DNA from: Desulfarculales bacterium UBA696
GTDB lineage: Bacteria > Desulfobacterota > Syntrophobacteria > Syntrophobacterales > Syntrophobacteraceae
Direction: 5' to 3'
NCBI GenBank assembly: GCA_002298995.1
Contig: DBMO01000015.1
Location: 6,708-70,707, forward strand
Length of the DNA: 64,000 bases
Shown here: in pieces, positions 1 through 9,204 of the stretch
Layout: every line of letters begins with the position of its first letter
Numbering within the stretch: position 1 is the first letter of the stretch
Position numbers and translations under genes: made by a program
Notes under the pieces: model-generated
Told to the model about the DNA's origin: nothing
The model's input: only the letters and a program-made list of their open reading frames with translations
The model's database searches: none

Positions 1-31
1 TCGCTCTCTTGTTCTCAGTTTTGGACTTCAA

Positions 32-1549
32 TTACGCCTGGAAAACCGTCGCGAATTCCTTGAGTGCTGCGCCAATCTTCTCGTCGAGAGAGTCGCCGAT
101 TGCGTTCTTTTCCTTGATTTCGGCAAGGATCTCCGGGTACTTGCGCTCGACGAACGCCAGCATCTGCTGTTCGTACTGGCTGATTTTATCGACCGGGATC
201 GTATCCAGAAAGCCTCTCGTACCCGAGTAAAGAGAGATGACCTCTCTTTCAGCCGGCATGGGCTGGTACTGGGGTTGCTTTAGCAACTCGACCAGGCGCA
301 TACCGCGGTTAAGCTGCGCCTGTGTTGATTTGTCGAGGTCGGAGCCGAACTTGGCAAAAGCTTCGAGTTCGCGGTACTGAGCAAGGTCGAGCCGCATCTT
401 GCCGGCGACCTGCTTCATTGCCTTGGTCTGAGCGGCGCCGCCGACTCGAGATACCGAGAGGCCGACGTTGATTGCCGGACGAACACCCGCGAAGAACAAA
501 GCAGGTTCAAGGTAAATCTGGCCGTCGGTAATCGAGATGACGTTTGTGGGGATGAAGGCCGAAACGTCGCCTGCCTGGGTTTCGATGATTGGCAAGGCGG
601 TAAGCGAGCCGCCGCCGAGTTCCTGGTTGAGCTTTGCGGAACGTTCGAGAAGCCTCGAGTGGTTGTAGAAGATATCGCCCGGATAGGCTTCGCGTGCCGG
701 CGGGCGGCGCAGAAGCAGCGATACCTGGCGGTATGCGGCGGCCTGCTTTGAAAGATCGTCGTAGATTATCAGGGCATGCCCGCCCTTATCGCGGTAATAC
801 TCACCCATGGCCGTTCCGGCATAGGGCGCGATATACTGGAGAGCAGCCGGGTCGCTTGCGGTGGCCGCGACAACGATGGTGTAGTCCATCGCTCCGTGCT
901 TGCGAAGGGTCTCAACGACCTGGGCCACGGTGGACTTTTTCTGGCCGACCGCGACATAGATACAGACTATGCCGCTGCCCTTCTGGTTTATGATGGCATC
1001 GACGGCGATAGCCGTCTTGCCAATCTGGCGGTCGCCGATGATAAGCTCGCGCTGGCCGCGGCCAACAGGGGTCATGGCATCGATTGCCTTTAGGCCCGTA
1101 TACATCGGCTCCTTGACCGCCTGCCTGGCGATAACGCCCGGGGCGATTACCTCGATACGCTTGAACTCCTTGGCATCGATCGGGCCCTTGCCGTCCAGCG
1201 GATTTCCCACCGAGTCGACTATCCGGCCAAGAACGGCGTCGCCTACCGGAACCTCGGCGATTCTGCCCGTTCGCCTTACCTCGTCGCCTTCCTTGATGTG
1301 GATGTCCTCGCCCATGATGGCGACACCCACGTTATCTTCCTCGAGGTTGAGGGCCAGTCCGAAGATGCTTCCATGCTTCGTAGGGAACTCGAGCAATTCC
1401 ATTGACATGCACTTCTCTACTCCGTACACGCGGGCAATACCGTCGCCAACGGAGAGCACACGCCCGGTCTCGCTGAGATCGACCTGTTTCTCGTAGCCTT
1501 TGATCTGCTCCCTAATAATTTGGCTGATTTCTTCTGCTCTGATTTCCAT
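32..1549 (-). CDS. atpA: F1Fo ATP synthase subunit alpha
   Basis: Non-catalytic nucleotide-binding subunit of the F1 head, which couples proton flow through Fo to ATP synthesis at the cytoplasmic face of the membrane. The 505-residue product has the usual length and carries the Walker A motif GDRQIGKT at about residues 172-179. The N-terminal helix (MEIRAEEISQIIREQI) is the delta-binding segment. The ATG start directly abuts the atpH stop codon, so the genes are co-transcribed as atpF'-atpF-atpH-atpA. The next expected gene, atpG, would lie beyond the window edge. Family assignment is secure. Confidence 0.98.
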   Translation of the reverse strand: MEIRAEEISQIIREQIKGYEKQVDLSETGRVLSVGDGIARVYGVEKCMSMELLEFPTKHGSIFGLALNLEEDNVGVAIMGEDIHIKEGDEVRRTGRIAEVPVGDAVLGRIVDSVGNPLDGKGPIDAKEFKRIEVIAPGVIARQAVKEPMYTGLKAIDAMTPVGRGQRELIIGDRQIGKTAIAVDAIINQKGSGIVCIYVAVGQKKSTVAQVVETLRKHGAMDYTIVVAATASDPAALQYIAPYAGTAMGEYYRDKGGHALIIYDDLSKQAAAYRQVSLLLRRPPAREAYPGDIFYNHSRLLERSAKLNQELGGGSLTALPIIETQAGDVSAFIPTNVISITDGQIYLEPALFFAGVRPAINVGLSVSRVGGAAQTKAMKQVAGKMRLDLAQYRELEAFAKFGSDLDKSTQAQLNRGMRLVELLKQPQYQPMPAEREVISLYSGTRGFLDTIPVDKISQYEQQMLAFVERKYPEILAEIKEKNAIGDSLDEKIGAALKEFATVFQA

Positions 1550-2101
1550 TTATCCTACCGCACCCCTCTTCAAAGATTCTTTAAAATTGAGCAACTGTCG
1601 TCTCACGCTGCCGTCTAGAACCAAATCACCTATTTGTGCGAACACGCCCCCTACAAGCGAGGAGTCCTGCTCGAATTCGACAATGATTTTCTTGCCGATT
1701 TTCTTTTCGAGTGTAGCGGCAATCTGATCGAGATCGCCCTGGCCGAGTTCAACGGCCGCCTTGACCTGCGCACGGGCGATGTTTGAGTGCTCGTCGATGA
1801 GCTTGTGATAGAAGTCCTTGATTTCGGACAGATGCTGGATACGCTTTTTGTCGATCAGTAATGTGAGAAAGTTCTTAATGACGGGTGACAGCTTGAGCTT
1901 CTTTGCCACCTTGTTGAAGATATTGGTCTTGACGGCTTCCGGATAAAGGGGATTCCGGAGCGCGTTTCCGAGATCGGGGAGTTGCGCGAGCAGCTCGCAA
2001 AAGCCGTCCAGCTCCACTCCATATTGTTCAATCGCCTTGCCCTGTTCGGCAAGATTGAACAATGCCCTCGAATATCGCTTGGCAATGACTAGATTTTTCA
2101 C
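1550..2101 (-). CDS. atpH: F1Fo ATP synthase subunit delta
   Basis: Delta subunit (OSCP), which joins the top of the F1 head to the peripheral b/b' stalk. The protein is 183 residues, typical for the family, with the conserved opening (KNLVIAKRYSRALF) and the C-terminal segment ending in LLNFKESLKRG. The start codon is GTG, overlapping the atpF stop as GTGA and preceded by GGAGG about four bases upstream. Such four-base overlaps suggest translational coupling with the stalk subunit it binds. Confidence 0.95.
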   Translation of the reverse strand: MKNLVIAKRYSRALFNLAEQGKAIEQYGVELDGFCELLAQLPDLGNALRNPLYPEAVKTNIFNKVAKKLKLSPVIKNFLTLLIDKKRIQHLSEIKDFYHKLIDEHSNIARAQVKAAVELGQGDLDQIAATLEKKIGKKIIVEFEQDSSLVGGVFAQIGDLVLDGSVRRQLLNFKESLKRGAVG

Positions 2102-2703
2102 TTCGCCTCCACCACCATGGTATTGAATTCGCGAATCAGGCGCTCCTGATCCTCAGCCAGCATCTTGTTTCGCAAAACTTCTTCGGCGGCGGACACTGAC
2201 AGGTCGGCGACTTCATCCTTGAGACTGTCCCGCGCAGCCTGGACTTCCTGCTGGATTGCGATGCGCGCCTGCTGCTTGATGTAGTCGGCCTGCCGGTGTG
2301 CGGCCTCGATGATCTTCTTTCGTTCGGCTTCGCCCTCGGCGATCAGCTCGTCGATGATCTTCCTTGATTCCTCTTCCGCGCTTGCAATTCTGGCCTGGAT
2401 ATCGAGGCTCTTTTTCTGTGCCTCGGTCGTTTTGGCTTCCAGCTCTTCGAGCATGCGCTGGATTTCCTCGCGCCGTGAATTGAGGAAGCCGGCGATGGGT
2501 TTTCGGAGCAGCTTGGTAAGTATGGCGACCAAAATGACAAAAGCGATGGTGCGATAAGCGAAGTCGGTCCAGTTAAGATGCCCAGCGGCACCTCCTCCTC
2601 CGGATGCCCAAGCGTTGCCCAGGAATGCGAAAAAAAGCACTATCCCCAGAAGAGGCGCCCAAATCTTACACTTCATCTTCATCCCCCTAAATCTCGCCTC
2701 CAT
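2098..2703 (-). CDS. atpF: F1Fo ATP synthase subunit b
   Basis: Peripheral stalk subunit b. Two hydrophobic stretches are visible: an N-terminal signal-like segment (residues about 13-33, ending AWASGG) and the membrane anchor around residues 50-64 (FVILVAILTKLL). A long charged coiled coil follows and binds delta. At 201 residues it is longer than b subunits that lack the leader. The ATG follows the b' stop codon directly, with GGGGAGGAG just upstream. Internal ATGs at residues 8 and 10 are possible alternatives. An extended N terminus with a leader-like segment is seen in other Desulfobacterota b subunits. Confidence 0.93.
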   Translation of the reverse strand: MEARFRGMKMKCKIWAPLLGIVLFFAFLGNAWASGGGGAAGHLNWTDFAYRTIAFVILVAILTKLLRKPIAGFLNSRREEIQRMLEELEAKTTEAQKKSLDIQARIASAEEESRKIIDELIAEGEAERKKIIEAAHRQADYIKQQARIAIQQEVQAARDSLKDEVADLSVSAAEEVLRNKMLAEDQERLIREFNTMVVEAK

Positions 2704-3129
2704 TTAGATGCTCCTCCCCAAAATCTTCTGCGCCAGCTGAACCGAGAAAAGCTTTACCTGCTCCAGGAGCTCGTCGCGAGCCACGCCGATATCCTTGTGG
2801 ATCTGGGAGCGCATCTTCTGGAGCTGCCCGGCAGCCTCTTCGGAAATCTTTCGCAACAGGTCCTTTTCCTCATCGTAGGCCGATGCCTTGATCTCCTGAA
2901 TCTTTTGGATACCGCTTCTCCTGGAGTCCTGGATCTTTTGCTCGTATTGCTTTAGTGCCGAGAGCGCATCGTTTTCAAGACGATCGACGCCCTCCTGCTT
3001 TTCGGCCATCAGCTTCTGCCTCTCGGCCACAATGCGACGGATCGGGCGGTAGAGGACAAAGTTCATCAGCACGAGAAAGATCAGGAAGTTGGCCATCTGG
3101 ATTAAAAGCGTGACATTAATTTCGATCAT
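2704..3129 (-). CDS. atpF': F1Fo ATP synthase subunit b' (second stalk subunit)
   Basis: Second, divergent b-type stalk subunit of 141 residues: one N-terminal membrane helix (residues about 5-28) and a charged coiled coil. Pairing of b' and b in one operon implies a heterodimeric stalk, as in photosynthetic bacteria and many Desulfobacterota. It has a strong ribosome binding site, GGAGGGTAGGG, ahead of ATG. It is the first gene of the visible operon. The a and c subunit genes (atpB, atpE) are not adjacent, so the ATP synthase genes are split between loci. Confidence 0.92.
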   Translation of the reverse strand: MIEINVTLLIQMANFLIFLVLMNFVLYRPIRRIVAERQKLMAEKQEGVDRLENDALSALKQYEQKIQDSRRSGIQKIQEIKASAYDEEKDLLRKISEEAAGQLQKMRSQIHKDIGVARDELLEQVKLFSVQLAQKILGRSI

Positions 3130-3357
3130 CTTACCCTACCCTCCAATTGGCTGGCTTATGCAGAATGGAACCTTTATGCACATTGGGCAAACCGGCCGGG
3201 CATGCCCACACGCGCTTTATTGGCTGCACCATTATGAAACAGAACGGGAATATGGCCGAGCTTACTAGCATAGGTCAGCACCATTTGGCAAGTGAAAAGC
3301 AAAAATTATCACAATTTTACCACTTGCGGCGATCCGCGCGAACAGGTCGGCGTAAAA

Positions 3358-4473
3358 TCAGCGGGTTTGGAAAACATACCTTCGCATGCTCACATTTTCG
3401 ATCATGCCGATGGCAAAACACAGGGTAATCAGAGAAGACCCCCCGTAACTCACGAACGGCAGGGTTATTCCAACAACCGGGAGCAATCCGATGACCATAC
3501 CTATGTTGATTATGGCTTGCCAGAGGATATAGGCGCTCATCCCGATCACGATCAGCGAGCCGTATCTGTCCCTGGACCTCCCGGCTACCCTCAGGGTCAA
3601 GAATATCAGCAGGCAGAACAGCAAAATCAGCACCGCGGACCCGACAAAGCCCCATTCTTCGGCCCAGACCGAGAAGATGAAGTCGGTGTGCTTTTCGGGA
3701 AGAAAGTGGAGCTTGTTCTGGGTCCCATTCAAAAAGCCTTTTCCCCACAGCATGCCCGAACCAATGGCGATTTTGGACTGGCGGATGTGGTATCCGGCGC
3801 CCAGCGGGTCAAGGTCGGGGCGCAGCAGTATAAGAATGCGGCGCTTCTGGTAAGGCTTTAGCGCATGCTCCCAGACGGGCACAAGGAAAGGCAAAAGGCT
3901 GAGTGCGCCAATCGCGAGATACTTCCAGCGAATGCCTACATAGAAGATAATTGTCGTGGATATTGCGAGTATTGATATCGCGGTGCCGAGGTCGGGCTCG
4001 GCAAGCACGAGGAGCACGGGAGCAATCGTAAAGCACACCGGCAGGATCAACTTCCCCAGACTGGGATATCCCGGCACATCCTGGGACGAAAAATACCCGG
4101 CCAGCTGTAAAACGATAACCACTTTCATGAATTCGGAGGGCTGGAACTGGAACCCTGCAATCTCGAGCCACCTGCGGGACCCGTTTACCTCCTTTCCGGC
4201 CACCATTACCACCAGCAGAAGAAGCAAAACAAAGCCGTAAACCCATGGGCTAATGGACCTTAGCCGCTGGTAGTCGATAAAGAGCGAGCAGCACATGACC
4301 GTCATCCCGACGGCGAGCCAGACCAGCTGCCTCAAAAACAGGTTGTTGGTCGGATGCGCCTGGATCTGCACGTAGAGCGCGCTGTATATACTGAGAAGAC
4401 CGATCGATATGATGGCAAAGAGCACCCAGATTATCGACCAGTCAAAATTCTCTATTAAACGCCTGTCCATCAT
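3358..4473 (-). CDS. rodA: Rod-shape SEDS peptidoglycan glycosyltransferase RodA
   Basis: SEDS-family glycosyltransferase that polymerises lipid II with its partner PBP2 during cell elongation. The sequence is polytopic (about ten membrane helices), with conserved stretches such as WLAVGMTVM, QPSEFMKV, PDLGTA and LPFVSYGGSS near the end. The open frame continues upstream to a TTG, but the ATG-ATG pair at 4468-4473 gives about 371 residues, close to the E. coli length of 370. A GAAGGAAGG lies somewhat far upstream of it. It follows mrdA, 115 bases downstream, in the mreB-mreC-mreD-mrdA-rodA order. Confidence 0.95.
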   Translation of the reverse strand: MMDRRLIENFDWSIIWVLFAIISIGLLSIYSALYVQIQAHPTNNLFLRQLVWLAVGMTVMCCSLFIDYQRLRSISPWVYGFVLLLLLVVMVAGKEVNGSRRWLEIAGFQFQPSEFMKVVIVLQLAGYFSSQDVPGYPSLGKLILPVCFTIAPVLLVLAEPDLGTAISILAISTTIIFYVGIRWKYLAIGALSLLPFLVPVWEHALKPYQKRRILILLRPDLDPLGAGYHIRQSKIAIGSGMLWGKGFLNGTQNKLHFLPEKHTDFIFSVWAEEWGFVGSAVLILLFCLLIFLTLRVAGRSRDRYGSLIVIGMSAYILWQAIINIGMVIGLLPVVGITLPFVSYGGSSLITLCFAIGMIENVSMRRYVFQTR

Positions 4474-4588
4474 GGCGGAAGATGTACCTTCCTTCGTTGG
4501 TTCATTTAGGCCAGACTCAGTTGGAGCCAAACCCAGTAAATTTGCGGCATGCAGGGTGGGCGCAGGTCTTAGAATTCAACGATACCGG

Positions 4589-6451
4589 CTACTTATCGGT
4601 TTTTCCTTTCAGGTGCGCCTGGATAACCTTCTGGACCAGCGGAGCGGCAGCGGAGGCTCCGTGGCCGCCGTGCTCCAATATCGCTGCCACGCAAATTTCC
4701 GGGTCGCCGGCTGGAGCATAACCTACAAACCAGGCGTGGTCCTTGTCCTTGGCCTTGGTGAGTTTTTCGAGAAGTTTCCTGTTCGCCCCCTGCGCGACAC
4801 CCACCACCTGTGCGGTACCCGTTTTTCCAGCCGTCTGGTAGGCCGGGTCCCTTATAGCATGGGCTGTTCCTCCGGGGCTTTCAACGACTCCCGTCAACCC
4901 TTTTTTCACCAGGTCAAAGTAGCGTTGTTCGAGTGGTATTTTTCGTTTGAGCCTTGGTTTTATCTCGGCGATCTCGTCGCTAGTGCTGCCTTCGATTCTT
5001 TTCACCACGTAAGGGTACCAGAGCTTGCCGTTGTTTGCGACCGCGGCATACCCCATCGCCATCTGCAGTGGGGTGACGAGATCGAAGCCCTGGCCGATGG
5101 AAATCGAGATGGTCTCTCCACGCTGCCAGGGAACCCCGGTTGCCTGTTTTTTCCACCACGAAGTCGGGATAAGCCCCGGGTGCTCGCCGTAGAGTCCTAT
5201 TCCGGTCCTCTCGCCCAGGCCGAACATATTGGCGTACTGGGCCAGTTTGTCGACGCCGAGTTTTAGCCCGGTGTTGTAGAAAAAGACGTCGCAACTTTGA
5301 ATTATGGCCCGCTCCACGTCAACTCCGCCGTGTCCCGCATCGCGCCAGCACCGGTACTTGCGGTCCCCGTACTGCAGGTATCCGGGACAATTGAAGGTGC
5401 TGGTCGGGGTTATCGCTCCCTCTTTGAGCGCGCCGATCGCCACAAAGGCCTTGTAAGTGGACCCCGGCGGGTAGGCCGCGCCGCTGCCGCGGTTTAGGAG
5501 CGGGCGTGAGGGATCTTTGGTAAGAGCGTTCCATTCATCCTTCTTGAGGCCTCGGATAAACTTTTCCTGGTCGAAGGTCGGGCTGCACGCAAAGGCGAGC
5601 ACGGAGCCGTCCCGCGGGTCCACGGCAACAATTGCGCCTGTCTTTCCCTCGAGGAGCGACTCGGCGGTCCTTTGGAGGTCCATATCGAGTGTCAACCACA
5701 GGTTTCTGCCCGAAATCGGGAGCACCTCATCGAGCAGGCGGATTCTTCTGCCCACGGCGTCAACTTCGACCTGGCGCCCGCCGCGCTTGCCGTGCAGATA
5801 TTGCTCGAAGGCGCTTTCGACACCGACTTTGCCTATGTCCTCACCGGGGTAGTAGCCCTGGTATTTCTCGCTCTTGAAATCAGCCTCGGTTATTTCGCTG
5901 AGATAGCCGACAAGGTGCGCCGCCGTGCCGTTCCACTTATACTCCCTCTTGGGTTCGAGCTGAATGACTACGCCGGGCAGCCTGATCCTTTGCGCCTCGA
6001 TTCGCGCCAGGCAGTCGCGGTCGAGGTCCGAGGCAAGTCTGAGGGGCATGAACTTGGGGGTGGTGCGGTTCGCCTCGACAGTTGCGAAAAAATCGTCTGG
6101 ATTCCGCTCGCAAAGGCGCGCCAGTTCCCTGATAGTTCCATCGAGGTCGCGGATGTCCTCCCTGATTATCACCAGGTGGTAGGCTGGGCGGTTTTCGACT
6201 ATGGGCACGCCGGCTCGATCGAATATTATTCCGCGCGGGGAGGATATCTCTTCGATTCTTATGCGGTTGTTTTCGGACTGGAAGCGGTAGGAAGAGCCCT
6301 CCAGTACCTGAAGGTGCCAAAGCCTGAGAAGATAGATCGTGAGGAAAATCAGCAATATTCCATAGAGGGCAATATGCTGCCTCTGAAACGAAACCGTTTC
6401 GGTGCTTTCCCAGTTTATGATTTTAAGCCCGACAGGCTTTTTATTCTTCAT
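4589..6451 (-). CDS. mrdA: Penicillin-binding protein 2 (elongasome transpeptidase)
   Basis: Class B penicillin-binding protein that cross-links peptidoglycan in the elongation machinery. The 620 residues contain one N-terminal membrane helix (about 27-46), a dimerisation domain and a transpeptidase domain. The transpeptidase motifs are complete: STYK at 331-334 with the acylated serine, SCD at 386-388 and KTGT from 543. It lies between mreD and rodA, and RodA is its activating partner. The start is ATG with only a weak AGG upstream. An uninterrupted frame and full motif set suggest an active enzyme. Confidence 0.96.
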   Translation of the reverse strand: MKNKKPVGLKIINWESTETVSFQRQHIALYGILLIFLTIYLLRLWHLQVLEGSSYRFQSENNRIRIEEISSPRGIIFDRAGVPIVENRPAYHLVIIREDIRDLDGTIRELARLCERNPDDFFATVEANRTTPKFMPLRLASDLDRDCLARIEAQRIRLPGVVIQLEPKREYKWNGTAAHLVGYLSEITEADFKSEKYQGYYPGEDIGKVGVESAFEQYLHGKRGGRQVEVDAVGRRIRLLDEVLPISGRNLWLTLDMDLQRTAESLLEGKTGAIVAVDPRDGSVLAFACSPTFDQEKFIRGLKKDEWNALTKDPSRPLLNRGSGAAYPPGSTYKAFVAIGALKEGAITPTSTFNCPGYLQYGDRKYRCWRDAGHGGVDVERAIIQSCDVFFYNTGLKLGVDKLAQYANMFGLGERTGIGLYGEHPGLIPTSWWKKQATGVPWQRGETISISIGQGFDLVTPLQMAMGYAAVANNGKLWYPYVVKRIEGSTSDEIAEIKPRLKRKIPLEQRYFDLVKKGLTGVVESPGGTAHAIRDPAYQTAGKTGTAQVVGVAQGANRKLLEKLTKAKDKDHAWFVGYAPAGDPEICVAAILEHGGHGASAAAPLVQKVIQAHLKGKTDK

Positions 6452-6548
6452 ACCTATTTGCTCTTAAATCCGGCACCGTCCGGCAATTTCGAAGCAACCG
6501 CGGGCGAGGGGCGCACCCCGCCGCAATTTCCCGAGAACCGCTCCGGCC

Positions 6549-7067
6549 CTAAAAGGGGCTCCTGGGGCTAAGTATGGGGTAGATAAGAAACGGGGCGGTG
6601 GTCATGGAAAGCACCGTACGGATACAAAGACCTATCCATGTTTCAGTCAAGGAGTATAAGTCCATGGGGACAAAAGAGAGAAAAAGCCCGAGAGCGACCG
6701 ATTGCCCCATTGCGCAAAGTCCCGCCAAGCCCATCTGGTAGAAGGGATTGTAGCAGTCGAACCTCTCCGAGGCCATGTGGACCAGGCATACGGCCACGGC
6801 GTAGGAACCGACGTGAAGCCCCCAGAACTGGCCGGAAAAATTGTCGGCCAAAAAGCCCCAAAAAGCGGCCCATATCAGTCCACCCAAAGGTGACCACCCG
6901 ACTGCGGCGGCGAACATGAGCGGGAGCAGCAGGTCAATCCTGAGTGCCTGATAAGGCAGTTGCGATACAAGGTGAATCTGAATCAGCATGGCAAAGAAAG
7001 TGTAGACCACGATCCACGCCGCCCGGCCAAATTGAAACTCCGTTGTTGTCTGTCCGGTGCGGATCAT
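6549..7067 (-). CDS. mreD: Rod shape-determining membrane protein MreD
   Basis: Integral membrane partner of MreC and MreB in the elongasome. The 172-residue protein is almost wholly hydrophobic, with about five membrane helices, and its length fits MreD. Sequence conservation in this family is low, so the call rests partly on position: the ATG overlaps the mreC stop codon as ATGA and mrdA follows. No other function is suggested. Confidence 0.88.
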   Translation of the reverse strand: MIRTGQTTTEFQFGRAAWIVVYTFFAMLIQIHLVSQLPYQALRIDLLLPLMFAAAVGWSPLGGLIWAAFWGFLADNFSGQFWGLHVGSYAVAVCLVHMASERFDCYNPFYQMGLAGLCAMGQSVALGLFLSFVPMDLYSLTETWIGLCIRTVLSMTTAPFLIYPILSPRSPF

Positions 7068-8065
7068 CTCTGGTTTACCTTAACGGGCGGTTTTTCCGGT
7101 TTTTTATCCAGCTTCTTTTCAGGTTTTTTGTCGGCTTTTTTCTCAGCCTTTTTTTCGGGCTGTTTTTCGGATTGCTTTTCGGGCGGCTTCTCTGGAGGCT
7201 TTTCCTGCGCCTCGGGTGGATCGAGATCCAGGCCGGCCCCGGCGCGCCTGATTACCAGCACCTCTTCGAGCGCGCTCAATCGAACCAGCGGCCTTACCTC
7301 GATTTTTTGAAAGAGATCCACCGGGTCCTTGTATGCCGCCTGCACCACGCCAAGCCGCAGGCCTTTTGGATAAATCCCGTCTTTACCGGAGCTTACCAAG
7401 AGGTCTCCAACCTGGATATCGAGGTTTGCGCGAACATATTTCAGCAAACACCCGCTGGAGTCCTTGCCCGTCAGAATCCCGCGCACGCGGTTTCTCTGGA
7501 CCAATCCGTCAACCGAGCTGCCGGGATCGGTTATGAGCAGAACGCGGCAGTACCTGTCGGATACGTCCAGTATGCGCCCTATCACACCCTCATCGTTTAC
7601 CACGGCCATATCGGGAGCTATACCGTCGCGAGAGCCCTTATCGATCATCATGGTTTGAAACCAGCCGGTCATATCGTGCATCAGGACCTGTGCGGCTACT
7701 GTGTCGGCATTTATGGTCGATCTGAAGTCCAGGAGCCGCCTCAGGCGCAAGTTTTCAACATGAGCTTCGTGATAGGTGGTGATTTTGCCCTCCAGATCGG
7801 CCAGCTCCTTTCTCAGAACCTCGTTTTCCCGGCGCAGGTTCTTTAGCCAGATGTAATCCCTTATGAACTCTTCGATCGAGGAGAAAATCCTGCCGAAAAA
7901 CTGTATGGGGGGGCTAACTGTCTCGGTTACGGAGCGCTGCAGGAAATCCATCCTGGGCGGGGTGCGGAAATTTAGCGAGAAGATATAGAGGAATACACTT
8001 ATGAATAAAATAACAAGCACAACACCGCGAAGGCGGCGAACCCAGACATTCGTATTCAATCTCAT
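7064..8065 (-). CDS. mreC: Rod shape-determining protein MreC with Lys/Pro/Glu-rich tail
   Basis: Periplasmic scaffold of the rod complex, linking MreB and PBP2. It has an N-terminal membrane helix (about residues 13-32), a coiled-coil segment (about 70-110) and the MreC beta-domains (GLRLGVVQ and nearby). The last 45-50 residues form an unusual low-complexity tail built from repeated KPPEK, KQPEK and KKPEK units, ending PVKVNQR. The tail is absent from short model MreC proteins. It overlaps mreD by four bases and follows mreB after 107 bases. Confidence 0.94.
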   Translation of the reverse strand: MRLNTNVWVRRLRGVVLVILFISVFLYIFSLNFRTPPRMDFLQRSVTETVSPPIQFFGRIFSSIEEFIRDYIWLKNLRRENEVLRKELADLEGKITTYHEAHVENLRLRRLLDFRSTINADTVAAQVLMHDMTGWFQTMMIDKGSRDGIAPDMAVVNDEGVIGRILDVSDRYCRVLLITDPGSSVDGLVQRNRVRGILTGKDSSGCLLKYVRANLDIQVGDLLVSSGKDGIYPKGLRLGVVQAAYKDPVDLFQKIEVRPLVRLSALEEVLVIRRAGAGLDLDPPEAQEKPPEKPPEKQSEKQPEKKAEKKADKKPEKKLDKKPEKPPVKVNQR

Positions 8066-8172
8066 AGATTAGGCACTTCGATCTGAAAATCCGGGACCTT
8101 GCATCGTTCATGGGAGCCCGGAAGGCGCCGGCACACGCGGAGGTGCGCGCATCCCGGGCAGCCCCCGCACCG

Positions 8173-9204
8173 TCAGGACAGCACGTCCTTGAGGATCTCG
8201 AGATCCTCGAGCGCCTTGCCCGAACCGATCACCACCGTCGAAAGCGGGTCCTCGGTGAGCATTATAGGCAATCCCGTCTGGAGCCTCAGGAAATGGTCGA
8301 GGTTTTTCAGCAGCGCTCCTCCTCCCGTCAGTACGATGCCGCGGTCCACGATATCGCCAGCGAGTTCGGGCGGAGTCTGCTCGAGGGCTATCTTTATGGT
8401 TTCCAGGATGGAGTCGATCTGCTCCTGGATGGATTCTCTTATTTCGTCGGAATTCACTTCCACGGTCTTCGGGATACCCGTTACAAGGTCACGCCCCTTT
8501 ATCATCATCTTCTCGGTATCGTTCAACGGATAGGCGTTGCCGATGGTTGTCTTGATGAGTTCCGCGGTCCGCTCCCCTATTAGAAGATTGTACTGTCTTT
8601 TTATGTGCTGAAGGATGGCGGTATCCATCTTGTCGCCGCCCACACGCACCGAGCGGCTGTAGACGATTCCGGCAAGCGATATGACGGCCACTTCGGTGGT
8701 TCCTCCGCCGATATCGACCACCATGTTGCAGACAGGCTCTGTTATGGGGAGCCCGGCTCCGATTGCCGCCGCCATCGGTTCTTCTATAAGGTAGACCTCA
8801 TGAGCGCCGGCCGATTCGGCGGATTCCCTCACCGCCCGCTTCTCGACCTGGGTCACCCCGGAAGGGATGCAGATAATTACACGCGGCCTGATGAGGTTTC
8901 GCCGATTGTGCACCTTTCGAATGAAATACCTGAGCATCGCCTCGGCTACTTCGAAATCGGCGATGACACCGTCTTTCATCGGCCTGATCGCTGTTATGTT
9001 GCCCGGGGTTTTCCCCAGCATCAACTTGGCGTCTTTTCCGACCGCCAGCACCCTGTTTTGCCCGCGTTCGTCTTTTCGCACCGCAACAACCGAGGGTTCG
9101 GTCAAAACGATTCCCTTGCCCCTGACATAGACGAGGGTGTTTGCCGTCCCGAGATCTATTGCCAGATCATTAGAGAACAATCCCAGTATACGATTGAGAA
9201 ACAT
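8173..9204 (-). CDS. mreB: Rod shape-determining actin-like protein MreB
   Basis: Bacterial actin homologue that forms membrane-bound filaments orienting lateral wall synthesis. The 343-residue form starts MFLNRILGLFSNDLAIDLG, with a membrane-binding N terminus and the phosphate-1 motif DLGTANT. Other actin-fold motifs include VVDIGGGTTEVAV and the adenosine motif LTGGGALL. The frame extends upstream, but the ATG at 9202-9204 is preferred because AAAGGAGA lies upstream and family members start here. First gene of the mre/mrd cluster and divergent from rpmH. Confidence 0.97.
   Translation of the reverse strand: MFLNRILGLFSNDLAIDLGTANTLVYVRGKGIVLTEPSVVAVRKDERGQNRVLAVGKDAKLMLGKTPGNITAIRPMKDGVIADFEVAEAMLRYFIRKVHNRRNLIRPRVIICIPSGVTQVEKRAVRESAESAGAHEVYLIEEPMAAAIGAGLPITEPVCNMVVDIGGGTTEVAVISLAGIVYSRSVRVGGDKMDTAILQHIKRQYNLLIGERTAELIKTTIGNAYPLNDTEKMMIKGRDLVTGIPKTVEVNSDEIRESIQEQIDSILETIKIALEQTPPELAGDIVDRGIVLTGGGALLKNLDHFLRLQTGLPIMLTEDPLSTVVIGSGKALEDLEILKDVLS

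Noticed and set aside
634..993. Plus-strand frames opposite atpA (and similar frames elsewhere)
   Set aside because: Shadow frames of high-GC coding sequence; they match no family and lie entirely opposite secure genes.
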